DNA from: Bacteroidales bacterium 52_46
GTDB lineage: Bacteria > Bacteroidota > Bacteroidia > Bacteroidales > Muribaculaceae
Length of the DNA: 64,000 nt
Assembly: GCA_001915385.1 (NCBI GenBank)
Contig: MNQK01000001.1
Coordinates: 62,001-126,000 of the forward strand
Reading direction: 5' to 3'
Under the pieces are notes generated by a model that was not told the DNA's origin, ran no database searches, and saw nothing but the letters and a program-made list of their open reading frames with translations. Shown here piece by piece: positions 42,251-51,861 of the stretch. The position numbers and the translations under genes were made by a program. Numbering within the stretch: position 1 is the stretch's first letter; every line of letters starts with the position of its first letter.

Positions 42251-44788
42251 ATGGAAATTAATTTCTCCAACGATTTCAAGACAGCTCTTGACAATTCGCG
42301 CAACGAAGCGGTGAGACACAACAGTTCGATGGTGATGCCGTCGCACCTGCTGCTTGCACTGATTTCCGACCCTACGTCAAGGGTAAGCGCTCTCATAGAG
42401 CGGCTCGCCCACGACGTGTCGGTCTACCAGCTGTCGCAGGAACTTGACAACACCCTTTTTGAGACTGCCGTCCACGACAGTGACGACATAACCATCTCCG
42501 ATCTTGCCAACCGGCTTGTAAAACTTTCGGTGCTCGAGGCCCGCAACCTAAAGAGCGCCATCGTCGACGTGGAGCATATCCTTATGGCCATCTTCCACAA
42601 CTCCGAGGTGCAGCAGCAGGATTTCATCAAACCGTTCCTTCGTGCGGGCGTCACCTACGAGGCGCTTTACAAGGCACTCTCCAACAAGGCCGACGCGCCG
42701 CAGGCCGGTGCCGGCACATCGGACGACGATGATGATGATGACGATGACGACTACGCACCCGACTCCGGTTCACAACGTCCCGCGGGCGGCGCACGCACCC
42801 AGTCGAAATCGAACACAGGCGACACACCGGCGCTCGACAAATTCGGCAACGACATGACCAAACTCGCCGAGGCCGGTAAACTCGACCCTGTCATCGGCCG
42901 CGACGTCGAGATAGAACGTCTGGCACAAATCCTTTCGCGCCGCAAGAAGAACAACCCGGTGCTAATCGGCGAACCCGGAGTAGGTAAATCGGCCATCGTG
43001 GAGGGGCTCGCACTGCGTATCGTACAGCGCAAGGTGTCACGCATTCTGTTCGACAAACGCGTCATATCGCTCGATATGGCCTCGCTCGTAGCGGGTACCA
43101 AATACCGCGGACAGTTTGAGGAACGTCTCAAATCGGTGCTCAACGAGCTTGCCAAGAACGACAATATCATCCTGTTCATCGACGAGCTTCACACCATCGT
43201 CGGCGCCGGCAACGCGGCCGGTTCAATGGACGCCGCCAATCTGCTCAAGCCCGCGCTTGCACGTGGCGAGATACAGTGCATCGGCGCCACGACACTCGAC
43301 GAATACCGTAAGAATATCGAAAAGGACGGAGCGCTTGAACGCCGCTTCCAGAAGGTGACCGTCGAGCCTACGAGCGCCGAAGAGACTCTCACCATACTCC
43401 GCAGCATAAAGGACAAGTATGAGGACCACCATAACGTGACCTATACCCCCGAGGCAATCGAGGCATGTGTGTCGCTGACCGAACGCTACGTATCCGACCG
43501 CAACTTCCCCGACAAGGCTATCGACGCGCTCGACGAGGCCGGTTCACGCGTGCATGTCACCAACATCGCCGTGCCGGAGGAAATCGAGAATATCGAGAAA
43601 CAGATTGTCGAGGCGGGACAGGCCAAAATCAAAGCCGCACAATCGCAGAACTTTGAGAAAGCCGCCGCCTACCGCGATACCGAGCAACAGCTCCGCAAGC
43701 AACTCGAGACTGCCAAACAGCGCTGGCAGGAGCATCTCGAACAGCACCGCGAGACGGTCGACGAGGACAAGGTGGCCGAAGTCGTTGCGATGATGACAGG
43801 CGTGCCCGTGCAGCGCGTGGCGCAGGCCGAAGGCGCTCGTCTCAAGGCTATGGCGCCGCAGCTCAAAAACGCCATCATCGGCCAGGACAAGGCGATTGAC
43901 AAAATCGTCAAAGCCATACAGCGCAACCGTGTCGGGCTGAAAGACCCCAACAAGCCCATAGGCACGTTCATGTTCCTCGGCCCGACAGGCGTCGGCAAGA
44001 CCCACCTTGCAAAAAAACTGGCTGAAGACCTGTTTGACTCGGCCGACACGCTTATACGCATCGACATGAGCGAGTACATGGAGAAATTCACCGTGTCGCG
44101 TCTCGTCGGAGCGCCTCCGGGATATGTTGGCTACGAAGAGGGTGGACAGCTGACCGAGAAAGTGCGCCGTCGCCCCTACTCCGTAGTGCTTCTCGACGAA
44201 ATCGAAAAGGCGCACCCCGATGTGTTCAACCTCTTGCTTCAGGTACTCGACGAAGGCCGTCTGACCGATTCTCTCGGACGAAAAATCGACTTCAAGAATA
44301 CCCTTATAATCATGACGTCGAACATCGGTACACGTCAGCTCAAGGACTTCGGTTCGGGTGTTGGCTTTGCCACACGCACCGACAACAAGGACTACGAGCA
44401 GAGCGTCATCCAGAAAGCGCTCAACAAGGCATTCGCACCCGAATTCCTCAACCGCGTAGACGACATCGTCATGTTTGACTCGCTCGACAAAGAAGCCATC
44501 TACAAGATTATCGACATCGAGCTTGCAGGTTTCTACAAGCGCATCGACACTCTTGGCTACAAACTCGACATATCTGATCGAGCCAAGAGTTTCATCGCCG
44601 ACAAGGGCTACGACCGCGAATACGGCGCACGTCCGCTGAAACGTGCCATCCAGAAATACCTGGAAGACGCCCTCGCCGAACTGATAATCGACGCCACCGT
44701 CCATGCCGGCGACACAATCACCGTCGACCTCAACGAAGACGGCACCGACATTGTCACCCGCATCGTCCCCGCCTCCCCGGCCGAATAA
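42251..44788 (+). CDS. clpC: ClpC-type AAA+ unfoldase
   Basis: An 845-residue Clp ATPase that unfolds substrates for ClpP. An N-terminal Clp-N double repeat occupies about 1-145, followed by a linker with about ten consecutive Asp codons (158-167). AAA domain 1 has Walker A GEPGVGKS (Lys246), AAA domain 2 GPTGVGKTHLAKK (Lys583). A UVR-like coiled segment between them (AAQSQNFEKAAAYRDTEQQL) supports ClpC over ClpA; it is too short for the ClpB middle domain. A ClpP-binding IGF-like loop was not located with certainty. The gene is alone on the plus strand; clpP is not in the window. REP-like copy 4 follows as a likely terminator. Confidence 0.88.
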   Translation: MEINFSNDFKTALDNSRNEAVRHNSSMVMPSHLLLALISDPTSRVSALIERLAHDVSVYQLSQELDNTLFETAVHDSDDITISDLANRLVKLSVLEARNLKSAIVDVEHILMAIFHNSEVQQQDFIKPFLRAGVTYEALYKALSNKADAPQAGAGTSDDDDDDDDDDYAPDSGSQRPAGGARTQSKSNTGDTPALDKFGNDMTKLAEAGKLDPVIGRDVEIERLAQILSRRKKNNPVLIGEPGVGKSAIVEGLALRIVQRKVSRILFDKRVISLDMASLVAGTKYRGQFEERLKSVLNELAKNDNIILFIDELHTIVGAGNAAGSMDAANLLKPALARGEIQCIGATTLDEYRKNIEKDGALERRFQKVTVEPTSAEETLTILRSIKDKYEDHHNVTYTPEAIEACVSLTERYVSDRNFPDKAIDALDEAGSRVHVTNIAVPEEIENIEKQIVEAGQAKIKAAQSQNFEKAAAYRDTEQQLRKQLETAKQRWQEHLEQHRETVDEDKVAEVVAMMTGVPVQRVAQAEGARLKAMAPQLKNAIIGQDKAIDKIVKAIQRNRVGLKDPNKPIGTFMFLGPTGVGKTHLAKKLAEDLFDSADTLIRIDMSEYMEKFTVSRLVGAPPGYVGYEEGGQLTEKVRRRPYSVVLLDEIEKAHPDVFNLLLQVLDEGRLTDSLGRKIDFKNTLIIMTSNIGTRQLKDFGSGVGFATRTDNKDYEQSVIQKALNKAFAPEFLNRVDDIVMFDSLDKEAIYKIIDIELAGFYKRIDTLGYKLDISDRAKSFIADKGYDREYGARPLKRAIQKYLEDALAELIIDATVHAGDTITVDLNEDGTDIVTRIVPASPAE

Positions 44789-44820
44789 AATCCTAAAAGG
44801 ACAGAATCCAGTTTTACATA

Positions 44821-44885
44821 GTTAAAAAACGCGGCTATTATGCATCATCACTGATGACAAAGTGCATAATAGCCGCGTTTTTAAC
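44821..44885. repeat. Inverted REP-like element, copy 4 (variant), probable bidirectional terminator
   Basis: GTTAAAAAACGCGGCTATTA TGCA at the left pairs with TGCATAATAGCCGCGTTTTT AAC at the right; apart from one extra A the 23-bp stem is perfect. The core is ACGCGG where the other copies have CCGCGG, and GTAG has become ATAG. It lies between the convergent clpC and DUF2442 genes, and the T-run follows the stem on both strands. Confidence 0.75.
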
Positions 44886-44979
44886 TGCAAATTTATTATC
44901 TGTAGCAGTACTATTTCCCATATAGAAGAAAATAGATATTCCATCTTTTTGAGGATGAAATACACCCCCTAGTAAATAA

Positions 44980-45222
44980 CTACGATAATTTCATAAGGTC
45001 TTTTATTGAATAGACCTTACTCAAACGTTCAAATGAAAAAAACTGGTCATCCAATATTATCCATTTTTCACGCTCTTTCACAGACAGTTGCTTAATATCC
45101 GGAAAGAAAGACAACGGCACTATGATTTCACGGCCATCTGTCAGAAAAGCCGCCATCTTGCCTCGGAATCCGGTAAAATTTAGCCTCTTTATACCCACAT
45201 TTATGTCTGACATCTTGCACAT
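44980..45222 (-). CDS. DUF2442 domain protein
   Basis: An 80-residue protein with the DUF2442 pattern GKMAAFLTDGREIIVPLSFFPDI and KWIILDDQFFSFERL. Together with the DUF4160 gene 8 bases upstream it forms the familiar DUF4160-DUF2442 pair, which looks like a small two-gene module in many bacteria and has been suspected of toxin-antitoxin behaviour; this is not established. The DNA here is clearly richer in AT than the neighbouring housekeeping genes, suggesting acquisition. Confidence 0.75.
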   Translation of the reverse strand: MCKMSDINVGIKRLNFTGFRGKMAAFLTDGREIIVPLSFFPDIKQLSVKEREKWIILDDQFFSFERLSKVYSIKDLMKLS

Positions 45223-45230
45223 AAGCTATT

Positions 45231-45527
45231 TTATTTTTCTATATTCTTTACTCTTGTCTTTTCACCATTGAATGTACGCGTAATCTGTTCATTCAAGAAA
45301 TCCCAATGCTTGTCTATGGCAGAAATAAGCATTGCATTTTCTTTGGCAGAAAGCATGCTTTCTGCTATCTCAATGTTTTTGCGACCATTTTGTTCAATCC
45401 ATATTTTTGCAACAGAATGCAAATGCCTGCCTCCTTTGCGAAAAACATGTATATGTCTACGGTTGTCATTTACATCCGTAGGTATGCTTACCAGCAGAAA
45501 CATTTTTATGAATGCCAATTGTCCCAT
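45231..45527 (-). CDS. DUF4160 domain protein
   Basis: A protein of 98 residues from the ATG at 45527; the longer reading from 45566 would start within a TATCTTTG box, so the inner start is favoured. The core shows RRHIHVFRKGGRHLHSVAKIWIE, resembling DUF4160 (typically HIHV.....AKIWL), then a helical tail with KENAMLISAIDKHWDFL. It is partner to DUF2442. The function is unknown. Confidence 0.7.
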   Translation of the reverse strand: MGQLAFIKMFLLVSIPTDVNDNRRHIHVFRKGGRHLHSVAKIWIEQNGRKNIEIAESMLSAKENAMLISAIDKHWDFLNEQITRTFNGEKTRVKNIEK

Positions 45528-45612
45528 GCATCTTCCCTTTCCGACAAAGATAGCGATTCTTTTCAAAAATCACATATTAGATATGCTTAATTTCAGAGAA
45601 AATATTATTGCG

Positions 45613-46647
45613 TTATTTATTTTTTGGCTTAAGAACAATCAAATCCTCTTGAGCGGTAAGTTTCGGGAACCACGTGATTAACGGTTTTATCAGCAGGGTG
45701 GAGACAGAAATCGCAACAATAAATATGCCTATGTTTACCGGGAAGGAATAGATGTCCATCCCACATAGCAACAGAGTGTGTGATACTGTCTCTATTATCG
45801 GCATGTGGATACAAAGAATAATTAACGAATATCTGCCTATATAAGTTATGAATGGAATTGTACCGATGACTTTACAAAGAAGTAACACCCCTATAATTGA
45901 TGTAACAGAAAACAACATGAATAATGGAACACATCCAACGATTTCATTACAGGATATAGTAACATGCGGTCCCCCTCCAATAATATAGCAAATTATAGCT
46001 AAAACAAAAAGTGCCGGAATAATATAATTCTGATAACAGGTATATTTATCAGAATTAAGTATACCTGTGTTGCGCAAAAAATATCCGAAATAGAAAAACG
46101 GCATTGCCGTAAGACCGGAATCAAAGTAGGCCGGTAAATAATTTCCTTCCGAAAATAATATTAAAGATAATCCCATAAACAACAATGAAACAATTCCTAA
46201 AAATATTATATTAGAAGAAATGCGATAAATAGCAAGGAATATCATGTTTGACCAAAACAGCGCCAACAGGAACCACAGCACGCCATTTATTGTCAAAGCG
46301 TCTTTAGAAAAGAAGAATGCCACATATGAATGGGCGATGTCAGCACCGGCCCATACTTTGGCCATTACTATTACAAATGCAACCGTGTAAAAGAAGATGA
46401 ACGGGATGAGGATTCTATTGCATTTTTTTACAAGATTAAGCAACCATCCTCCACTATCTTTGAAAAAGAATCCGGATAAAGTAAAAAACAAGGGCATGAG
46501 TAATACACCCAAGAGGCCTAAATTAGAAATACTGCAGTGTCCCAGCACAACCAGGAATATACAGATACCCTTTGCTGTGTCAATATATTTTATTCGTGAC
46601 GTGGATTGTTGTTCGGCTCGATATTGTCCTTGAATGGCTTGATACAT
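45613..46647 (-). CDS. Membrane acyltransferase (acyltransferase 3 / OafA-like)
   Basis: A 344-residue polytopic protein with about ten hydrophobic helices. The N-terminal RIKYIDTAKGICIFLVVLGH carries the catalytic His of the acyltransferase 3 family, and FTLSGFFFKD follows. Members O-acetylate surface polysaccharides, lipids or antibiotics; the substrate here is unknown. The gene is markedly AT-rich and stands upstream of DUF4160-DUF2442 on the same strand (about 85 bases away). A -7 box TAAATTTG lies just upstream on the minus strand at 46667-46674. Confidence 0.85.
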   Translation of the reverse strand: MYQAIQGQYRAEQQSTSRIKYIDTAKGICIFLVVLGHCSISNLGLLGVLLMPLFFTLSGFFFKDSGGWLLNLVKKCNRILIPFIFFYTVAFVIVMAKVWAGADIAHSYVAFFFSKDALTINGVLWFLLALFWSNMIFLAIYRISSNIIFLGIVSLLFMGLSLILFSEGNYLPAYFDSGLTAMPFFYFGYFLRNTGILNSDKYTCYQNYIIPALFVLAIICYIIGGGPHVTISCNEIVGCVPLFMLFSVTSIIGVLLLCKVIGTIPFITYIGRYSLIILCIHMPIIETVSHTLLLCGMDIYSFPVNIGIFIVAISVSTLLIKPLITWFPKLTAQEDLIVLKPKNK

Positions 46648-46810
46648 GTCATATGATTTTCTATAACAAATTTAGGCATTTTCGTACAATTTATCAGTTA
46701 ATCCTATGATAATAAAACATAAAAAATTCTGATTTGAATTGTAATATTATTTTTTAAGGAGCATGGCCGACTGCAAATTTGGCAGTAGATTTAACAAAGT
46801 TTCAGAAAAA

Positions 46811-46841
46811 ATGTCATGCTTTTAAGTATGGCATTTTTTTT
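46811..46841 (+). terminator. Orphan terminator-like hairpin
   Basis: ATGTCATGCTT pairs with AAGTATGGCAT (two G-U pairs) around a 2-base loop and is followed by seven T. It reads on the plus strand, yet no plus-strand gene lies directly upstream, so an unannotated short transcript or a leader attenuator of htpG is possible. The remaining gap (46648-46912) shows nothing else. Confidence 0.5.
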
Positions 46842-46912
46842 GTAATTGTTATAAGTGAGTACGGGTGTGTCCCGCACTTCTGAAATGTCAAATACTAAAA
46901 CTATATACCACT

Positions 46913-48940
46913 ATGCAAAAAGGAACAATTGGGGTAACTACCGAGAATATTTTCCCCGTCATCAAAAAATTTCTTTACAGTGACCACGAGATATTTCTTC
47001 GCGAACTTGTATCAAACGCAATTGATGCCACTCAGAAACTGAAGACACTGTCATCGTTCGGCGAATACAAAGGCGAACTCGGCGACATGAACGTGCGTGT
47101 GACCGTCGACAAGGCCGCGGGCACACTTACCGTCAGCGACCACGGTATCGGCATGACCGCCGAAGACATCGAGAAATATATCAACCAGATTGCATTCTCC
47201 GGAGCCGAAGAGTTCCTCAAAAAATATAAAGACACTGCAAACGCCATCATCGGCCATTTCGGTCTTGGTTTCTACTCAGCCTTCATGGTAGCAAAGAAGG
47301 TTGTAATCCGTTCGCTCTCGTATAAGGAGGGCGCTAAGGCCGTGCAATGGGAATGCGACGGCTCACCCGAGTTCTCGATGGAGGAAATCGAGAAAGCCGA
47401 ACGCGGCACCGACATCATCCTCTATATCGACGATGACAACAAAAACTATCTCGAGCAGTCGGAAATCGATTCGTTGCTGAAGAAATATTGCCGCTTCCTC
47501 CCCGTCCCCGTAATCTCAGGCAAGGAGCAGGAGTGGAAGGACGGCAAATATGTCGATACCGACCGCAACCGCGTCATCAACTCTACCGAACCGCTGTGGC
47601 TCAAGAAACCGGCCGAGCTTACCGACGAGGACTATCTCAAATTCTACCACGACCTCTACCCCGGCCAGGACGATCCGTTGTTCTGGATACACCTCAACGT
47701 CGACTACCCGTTCACCCTCACAGGTATTCTCTATTTCCCGAAAATCAAGAACAATATCGAAGTCACCAAAAACCGCATCCAGCTTTACTGCAACCAGGTA
47801 TACGTGACTGACTCGGTGGAGGGCGTAGTCCCCGAATTCATGATGCTGCTTCAGGGCGTCATCGACTCTCCCGATATTCCGTTGAACGTATCACGCTCCT
47901 ATCTGCAAAGCGACTCGGCCGTCAAGAAGATTTCGGGCTATATCACCAAGAAAGTCGCCTCGCGTCTTGAAGATATATTCAAGAACGACCGCAGCGACTT
48001 CGAGGCCAAATGGGACGACATCAAGATTTTCATCGAATACGGCATGCTGACCGACGAAAAATTCTGCGACGCCGCCATGAAGTTCACGCTTCTGAAAGAT
48101 GTCGACGGCAAATATTTCACCCTCGAGGAATACCGCACGCTCATCGAGCCGCAGCAGACCGACAAAGAAGGTACTGTCATCTATCTCTACGCTACCGACA
48201 AGACCGCGCAGTACGACTACATACGTTCGGCACAGGACCGCGGATACTCCGTACTGCTGATGGACGGCCAGCTCGACAGCCACTTTATCGGACTGCTTGA
48301 GCAGAAGATTGAGAAGAGCCATTTCGTGCGTGTCGACTCCGACATCATCGACAATCTTATCCGCAAGGACGACAAGAAAGAAGCCGACCTCACACCCCTG
48401 CAGCGTAATATCCTCTCGACTCTCTTCCAGTCGCAGATACCCGCAGTCGAAGGCGCCAATTTCATAGTCACTTTCGAGGCGCTCAACTATCAGGACAGCC
48501 CCGTCGTGATTACGCAGAACGAATACATGCGACGCATGAAGGAGATGGCGGCAATGCAGCCCGGCATGAATTTCTACGGCGAACTGCCCGACAGCTACAA
48601 CCTCATTGTCAACACCGAGCAGACACTCGTGAAACGCGTCAAGGATGCTGCCGACGAGGCCCTCGCCGCCAAAGTGCTCCCGATGCAGAATGATATCGAC
48701 GCTAAAAACGCCGAAATCACCAAGCTCCGCGAAAGCAAGGAAGAGGCCGACAAGACCAAGACTCTTGAGCTCGAAAAAGAGGTAGGTGCAATCCGCGACA
48801 ACATGTCGAAGCAGATAAGCGAATACGCTGCCACGCAGCCGCTCGTAAAACAGCTCATCGACCTTGCGCTCCTCGGCAACGGCCTTCTCAAAGGCGCTCA
48901 GCTCAGCGACTTCATCCGCCGCTCGGTAGAGTTGCTGTAA
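46913..48940 (+). CDS. htpG: Molecular chaperone HtpG (Hsp90)
   Basis: A protein of 675 residues from the ATG at 46913 (QKGTIGVTTENIFPVIKKFLYSD is split between the start and the ATP-binding region). ATPase motifs are LRELVSNAIDA, SDHGIGMT and GHFGLGFYSAF. The middle domain has LNVSRSYLQSD with the catalytic Arg, and the C-terminal dimerisation domain begins near 520. An extra charged coiled segment (ITKLRESKEEADKTKTLELEK) sits in the C-terminal part. A strong terminator follows, then a REP-like element. Confidence 0.95.
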   Translation: MQKGTIGVTTENIFPVIKKFLYSDHEIFLRELVSNAIDATQKLKTLSSFGEYKGELGDMNVRVTVDKAAGTLTVSDHGIGMTAEDIEKYINQIAFSGAEEFLKKYKDTANAIIGHFGLGFYSAFMVAKKVVIRSLSYKEGAKAVQWECDGSPEFSMEEIEKAERGTDIILYIDDDNKNYLEQSEIDSLLKKYCRFLPVPVISGKEQEWKDGKYVDTDRNRVINSTEPLWLKKPAELTDEDYLKFYHDLYPGQDDPLFWIHLNVDYPFTLTGILYFPKIKNNIEVTKNRIQLYCNQVYVTDSVEGVVPEFMMLLQGVIDSPDIPLNVSRSYLQSDSAVKKISGYITKKVASRLEDIFKNDRSDFEAKWDDIKIFIEYGMLTDEKFCDAAMKFTLLKDVDGKYFTLEEYRTLIEPQQTDKEGTVIYLYATDKTAQYDYIRSAQDRGYSVLLMDGQLDSHFIGLLEQKIEKSHFVRVDSDIIDNLIRKDDKKEADLTPLQRNILSTLFQSQIPAVEGANFIVTFEALNYQDSPVVITQNEYMRRMKEMAAMQPGMNFYGELPDSYNLIVNTEQTLVKRVKDAADEALAAKVLPMQNDIDAKNAEITKLRESKEEADKTKTLELEKEVGAIRDNMSKQISEYAATQPLVKQLIDLALLGNGLLKGAQLSDFIRRSVELL

Positions 48941-48971
48941 ACCATCTGTTTCGCCCCACAATACACAATAA

Positions 48972-49020
48972 AAGCGATTGCCATGCTGCGATACCTGCAA
49001 CATGGCAATCGCTTCTTTTA
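48972..49020 (+). terminator. Terminator of htpG
   Basis: AAGCGATTGCCATG (48972-48985) pairs perfectly with CATGGCAATCGCTT (49001-49014), followed by CTTTTATG. Confidence 0.85.
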
Positions 49021-49081
49021 TGCTCTGAATATACGTGTACTAATATTGTTGCGACCGGAGGGTATTGCCAAACCAAACCTT

Positions 49082-49158
49082 CTGCGGTTAAAAACCGCAG
49101 CTACTACACAAAGCATATTGATTATCAACATGGTAGTAGCCGCGGTTTTTAACCGCGG
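49082..49158. repeat. Inverted REP-like pair, copy 5
   Basis: The left unit CTGCGGTTAAAAACCGCAG CTACTAC and the right unit GTAGTAGCCGCGG TTTTTAACCGCGG. The left core has a compensated change (CTGCGG/CCGCAG). It lies after the htpG terminator and before mscS, in the gap 48941-49246. Confidence 0.8.
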
Positions 49159-49192
49159 TCTGATAAAACTGAGTTTTGCAACGCCCACCAAA

Positions 49193-49223
49193 TTTGATAG
49201 GTTATGGAAAATTTGTAATTTTA
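49193..49223 (+). promoter_or_regulatory. Bacteroidetes-type promoter for the mechanosensitive channel gene
   Basis: TTTG at 49193-49196, a 19-base spacer and TAATTTTA at 49216-49223, one base off consensus. The ATG follows at 49247. Confidence 0.65.
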
Positions 49224-49246
49224 CGGGCGAAAACAAACTATGAGCT

Positions 49247-50497
49247 ATGGAAATGACAGATTTCAGCCGACATATTTATGATGCGCTTACTGCTATCGTA
49301 TCAGAACAGATTGCCGACTCGATAATAATACCGTGCACGTTATTGGTAATAGCGGGAATGGCGGTTGCCTCCTATTACATCTGCGTCAGAATACTCACAC
49401 CATTGACCAACCTTTTCACAAAAGCCACAACTACTGAATGGGACAACGACATATTGGACCATAAATTCCTTTCTGCCGTTTCCAAGCTCGCTCCGGCCAT
49501 AATATTGGCATGGCTGTTGCCTCAGGTTGCCAACGGCCATGAGGCATGGACGCAATGGCTCACCAAGATATGCTATATCTATATCGCCTACACGGTAGTA
49601 AGGCTTGTGAATGTATTCCTGCAAAACATTTACAACGGTATTGAGAAACGTAAGATGTATCGCGAGCACAACCTTTCAGTAGTGGTTCAGGCGCTCAAAC
49701 TCGTTGTCATCTGCCTTGGAGCGGTAGTGTGCATAGGCATACTGTTTGGCCGCTCGCCGCTGGCTGTGCTGACGGCGCTGGGCGCTTCAGCCGCCATATT
49801 GATGTTGGTGTTCAAGGACACTATAATGGGACTTGTCGCCGGCGTACAACTCTCGGCAAACGGCATGCTGCACAAAGGAGACTGGATCATATCGGAAAAA
49901 GCTCACGCCAACGGCGAAGTACTCGATGTCAAGCTGACCACGGTCAAAGTGCGCAACTGGGACAATTCAATCACTACCATTCCACCATATACACTCGTGT
50001 CAGACTCCTTCCAGAACTATCAGAACATGCGCAAAGCGGGCGCCCGGCGTGTAGCCCGAAGCATCTATATAGACATAAACACCATCGGATTTCTTGATAA
50101 CAACGCTTTAGAGCGCCTCAAAGCCAAGGGATTGACCGACGGCGTACCCGACACCGAAAAGAACCGGGTCGTCAACCTGACATTGCTGCGCCGCTATCTC
50201 GAAAACTATCTGTCAAACCATCCTGCAATCAGGAAGGAGGATAAGCGCAATCCTGCAATCTTCATGATGGTACGCCAGCTGCAGCCCACCCCCAACGGAC
50301 TTCCGATTGAGCTGTATTTCTTTACGTATGAAACCAACTGGAAAAAATTCGAAGAACTGCAAAGTGATATTTTCGACCATGTCTATGCAGTAGTATCAGA
50401 ATTCGGGCTGAAAATGTATCAGTCACCGGCAGGAGCCGACATACGTTACCGTCTGGAAGACAACGACAGCTGTAACGCAATCACACCCCGTCAGTAA
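49247..50497 (+). CDS. MscS-family mechanosensitive ion channel (YbdG-like)
   Basis: A 416-residue membrane protein with about five helices. The pore helix region reads LTALGASAAILMLVFKDTIMGLVAGVQL with the Gly/Ala pattern of MscS, followed by the beta domain KGDWIISEKAHANGEVLDVKLTTVKVRNWD, split here by family-typical residues. The insert in the C-terminal domain and the NSITTIPPYTLVSDSFQNYQ segment resemble the YbdG subgroup, which releases small solutes on mild hypo-osmotic shock. Its stop is only 4 bases from the stop of the convergent BamA-like gene. Confidence 0.88.
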   Translation: MEMTDFSRHIYDALTAIVSEQIADSIIIPCTLLVIAGMAVASYYICVRILTPLTNLFTKATTTEWDNDILDHKFLSAVSKLAPAIILAWLLPQVANGHEAWTQWLTKICYIYIAYTVVRLVNVFLQNIYNGIEKRKMYREHNLSVVVQALKLVVICLGAVVCIGILFGRSPLAVLTALGASAAILMLVFKDTIMGLVAGVQLSANGMLHKGDWIISEKAHANGEVLDVKLTTVKVRNWDNSITTIPPYTLVSDSFQNYQNMRKAGARRVARSIYIDINTIGFLDNNALERLKAKGLTDGVPDTEKNRVVNLTLLRRYLENYLSNHPAIRKEDKRNPAIFMMVRQLQPTPNGLPIELYFFTYETNWKKFEELQSDIFDHVYAVVSEFGLKMYQSPAGADIRYRLEDNDSCNAITPRQ

Positions 50498-50501
50498 TCA
50501 G

Positions 50502-51845
50502 TCAGAAGGCTTCGCCAATGGCGAAGAGAATGCCGGAGGTATGACGGCCGAAGCCATAGTCTATACGGGCATTGACATTGTGTTTGAACTCGAAGCGGAG
50601 TCCTATGCCGAAGTTGGGGAGCCATTCAGGCTTGATATCCTCCCGGCGGAATTCCCTCGGAGCTGCAAACAGCGCAGCGCCGCCCACCCATGCTGTCGCG
50701 CCGAGACGGCGGTAGATATTCTGCCGGTATTCAAGCTGCGAGGCTATCTGGCAGTTGTCGATATACGACCCCATATAATAGCCACGCATGCGTATGCCGT
50801 CAGACGCTATCATCTCGCGCATGGTCCACGGAGTGTGCGAGGTATTGAAACTGGCGTACAGGTCGTAGGCCAGGACGGCACCCCGCCACAGCCGGAAATA
50901 TGTATTGGCTATGAACGTATGGTTGAAGAATGACGCCGGAGCCGAGCCCAATGCCTTCCAGAAAAACATCGGACGATAGGCAAGATGGAAGCCGCGTGTG
51001 GGTGTAAGCAGATTGTCGCGCGTGTCAAACTCGAACGATGCCCCCACGCCCGTGACGTAATACTGACGCCGCTCTCCGAGCAGGTATTCGGGATTGTTCA
51101 CATCGCGCGCGTCCGTATAGTCGGCATGCAGGCACAGTCCCGCATAGAAATTGCGGTTCAGCTTATATATATAGTCGGCCTGGAGGTCAATCTGCCGGCG
51201 GTCATAACGCGACTTGGGATTATTGGCGGTCTGTTCGGAGTTTATGCCCCAGAAATCGAGCCGCTTGCGGTAAAGCTCAATTTTGTAGCTCAGACGCGAG
51301 CGTCGGTCGGGAAAGAGATTGTTTCCCCTGAATGTAAGCACATAAAATCCGTTGAGCGACGCGTTGATTGACATAAACACGTCGGATGGCTGCATCACCG
51401 AATCCGTACGGTCGATACGATACAGTGCCGTAAGCGCACCTCCGATACCGAAACCTGCCTCACGGGTATATGACGGCGTTATGGCAAAGCTCATGTCGAG
51501 CGGCTTTTCATGCGTACGGTCCACATTACCGCGTATGAGGGTCGAAAGATAGCGGCGCGACCATTCGGGAGCCCATTTCAGCAATCCGATAGAGTCGGCA
51601 TAGTTGGTCTCCCGCGATATAAAGTCGACCGAAAGCTGCCTGCGTGGCATTGATACGGAATCTGCATTGTCATGCGTGTCCGAGCCAACCGGAGGAGTCC
51701 TGAAATAAGGATTTGTGATGATAATCCCGCCATCATTGACACATGTATCTACAACAATTGTGGTGTCGGCAGGATTCACCGCCGACACCACAATATGTAT
51801 CATTAATATGAATACTGACAATATGACTTGCCGCATCTTGTTCAT
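50502..51845 (-). CDS. BamA/TamA-like outer-membrane beta-barrel protein
   Basis: A 447-residue protein with a signal peptide (about 1-23) and a C-terminal beta-barrel of the Omp85/surface antigen type, as shown by GVGASFEFDTRDNLLTPTRGFHL, YRPMFFWKALG and the ending GFGRHTSGILFAIGEAF with a terminal Phe. No POTRA domain is obvious, so this is a POTRA-less barrel whose cargo is unknown. It starts 16 bases after ftsH on the same strand, so it is probably the last gene of rsfS-ftsH-barrel. Confidence 0.78.
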   Translation of the reverse strand: MNKMRQVILSVFILMIHIVVSAVNPADTTIVVDTCVNDGGIIITNPYFRTPPVGSDTHDNADSVSMPRRQLSVDFISRETNYADSIGLLKWAPEWSRRYLSTLIRGNVDRTHEKPLDMSFAITPSYTREAGFGIGGALTALYRIDRTDSVMQPSDVFMSINASLNGFYVLTFRGNNLFPDRRSRLSYKIELYRKRLDFWGINSEQTANNPKSRYDRRQIDLQADYIYKLNRNFYAGLCLHADYTDARDVNNPEYLLGERRQYYVTGVGASFEFDTRDNLLTPTRGFHLAYRPMFFWKALGSAPASFFNHTFIANTYFRLWRGAVLAYDLYASFNTSHTPWTMREMIASDGIRMRGYYMGSYIDNCQIASQLEYRQNIYRRLGATAWVGGAALFAAPREFRREDIKPEWLPNFGIGLRFEFKHNVNARIDYGFGRHTSGILFAIGEAF

Positions 51846-51861
51846 AGCATGTGCACTGCGC

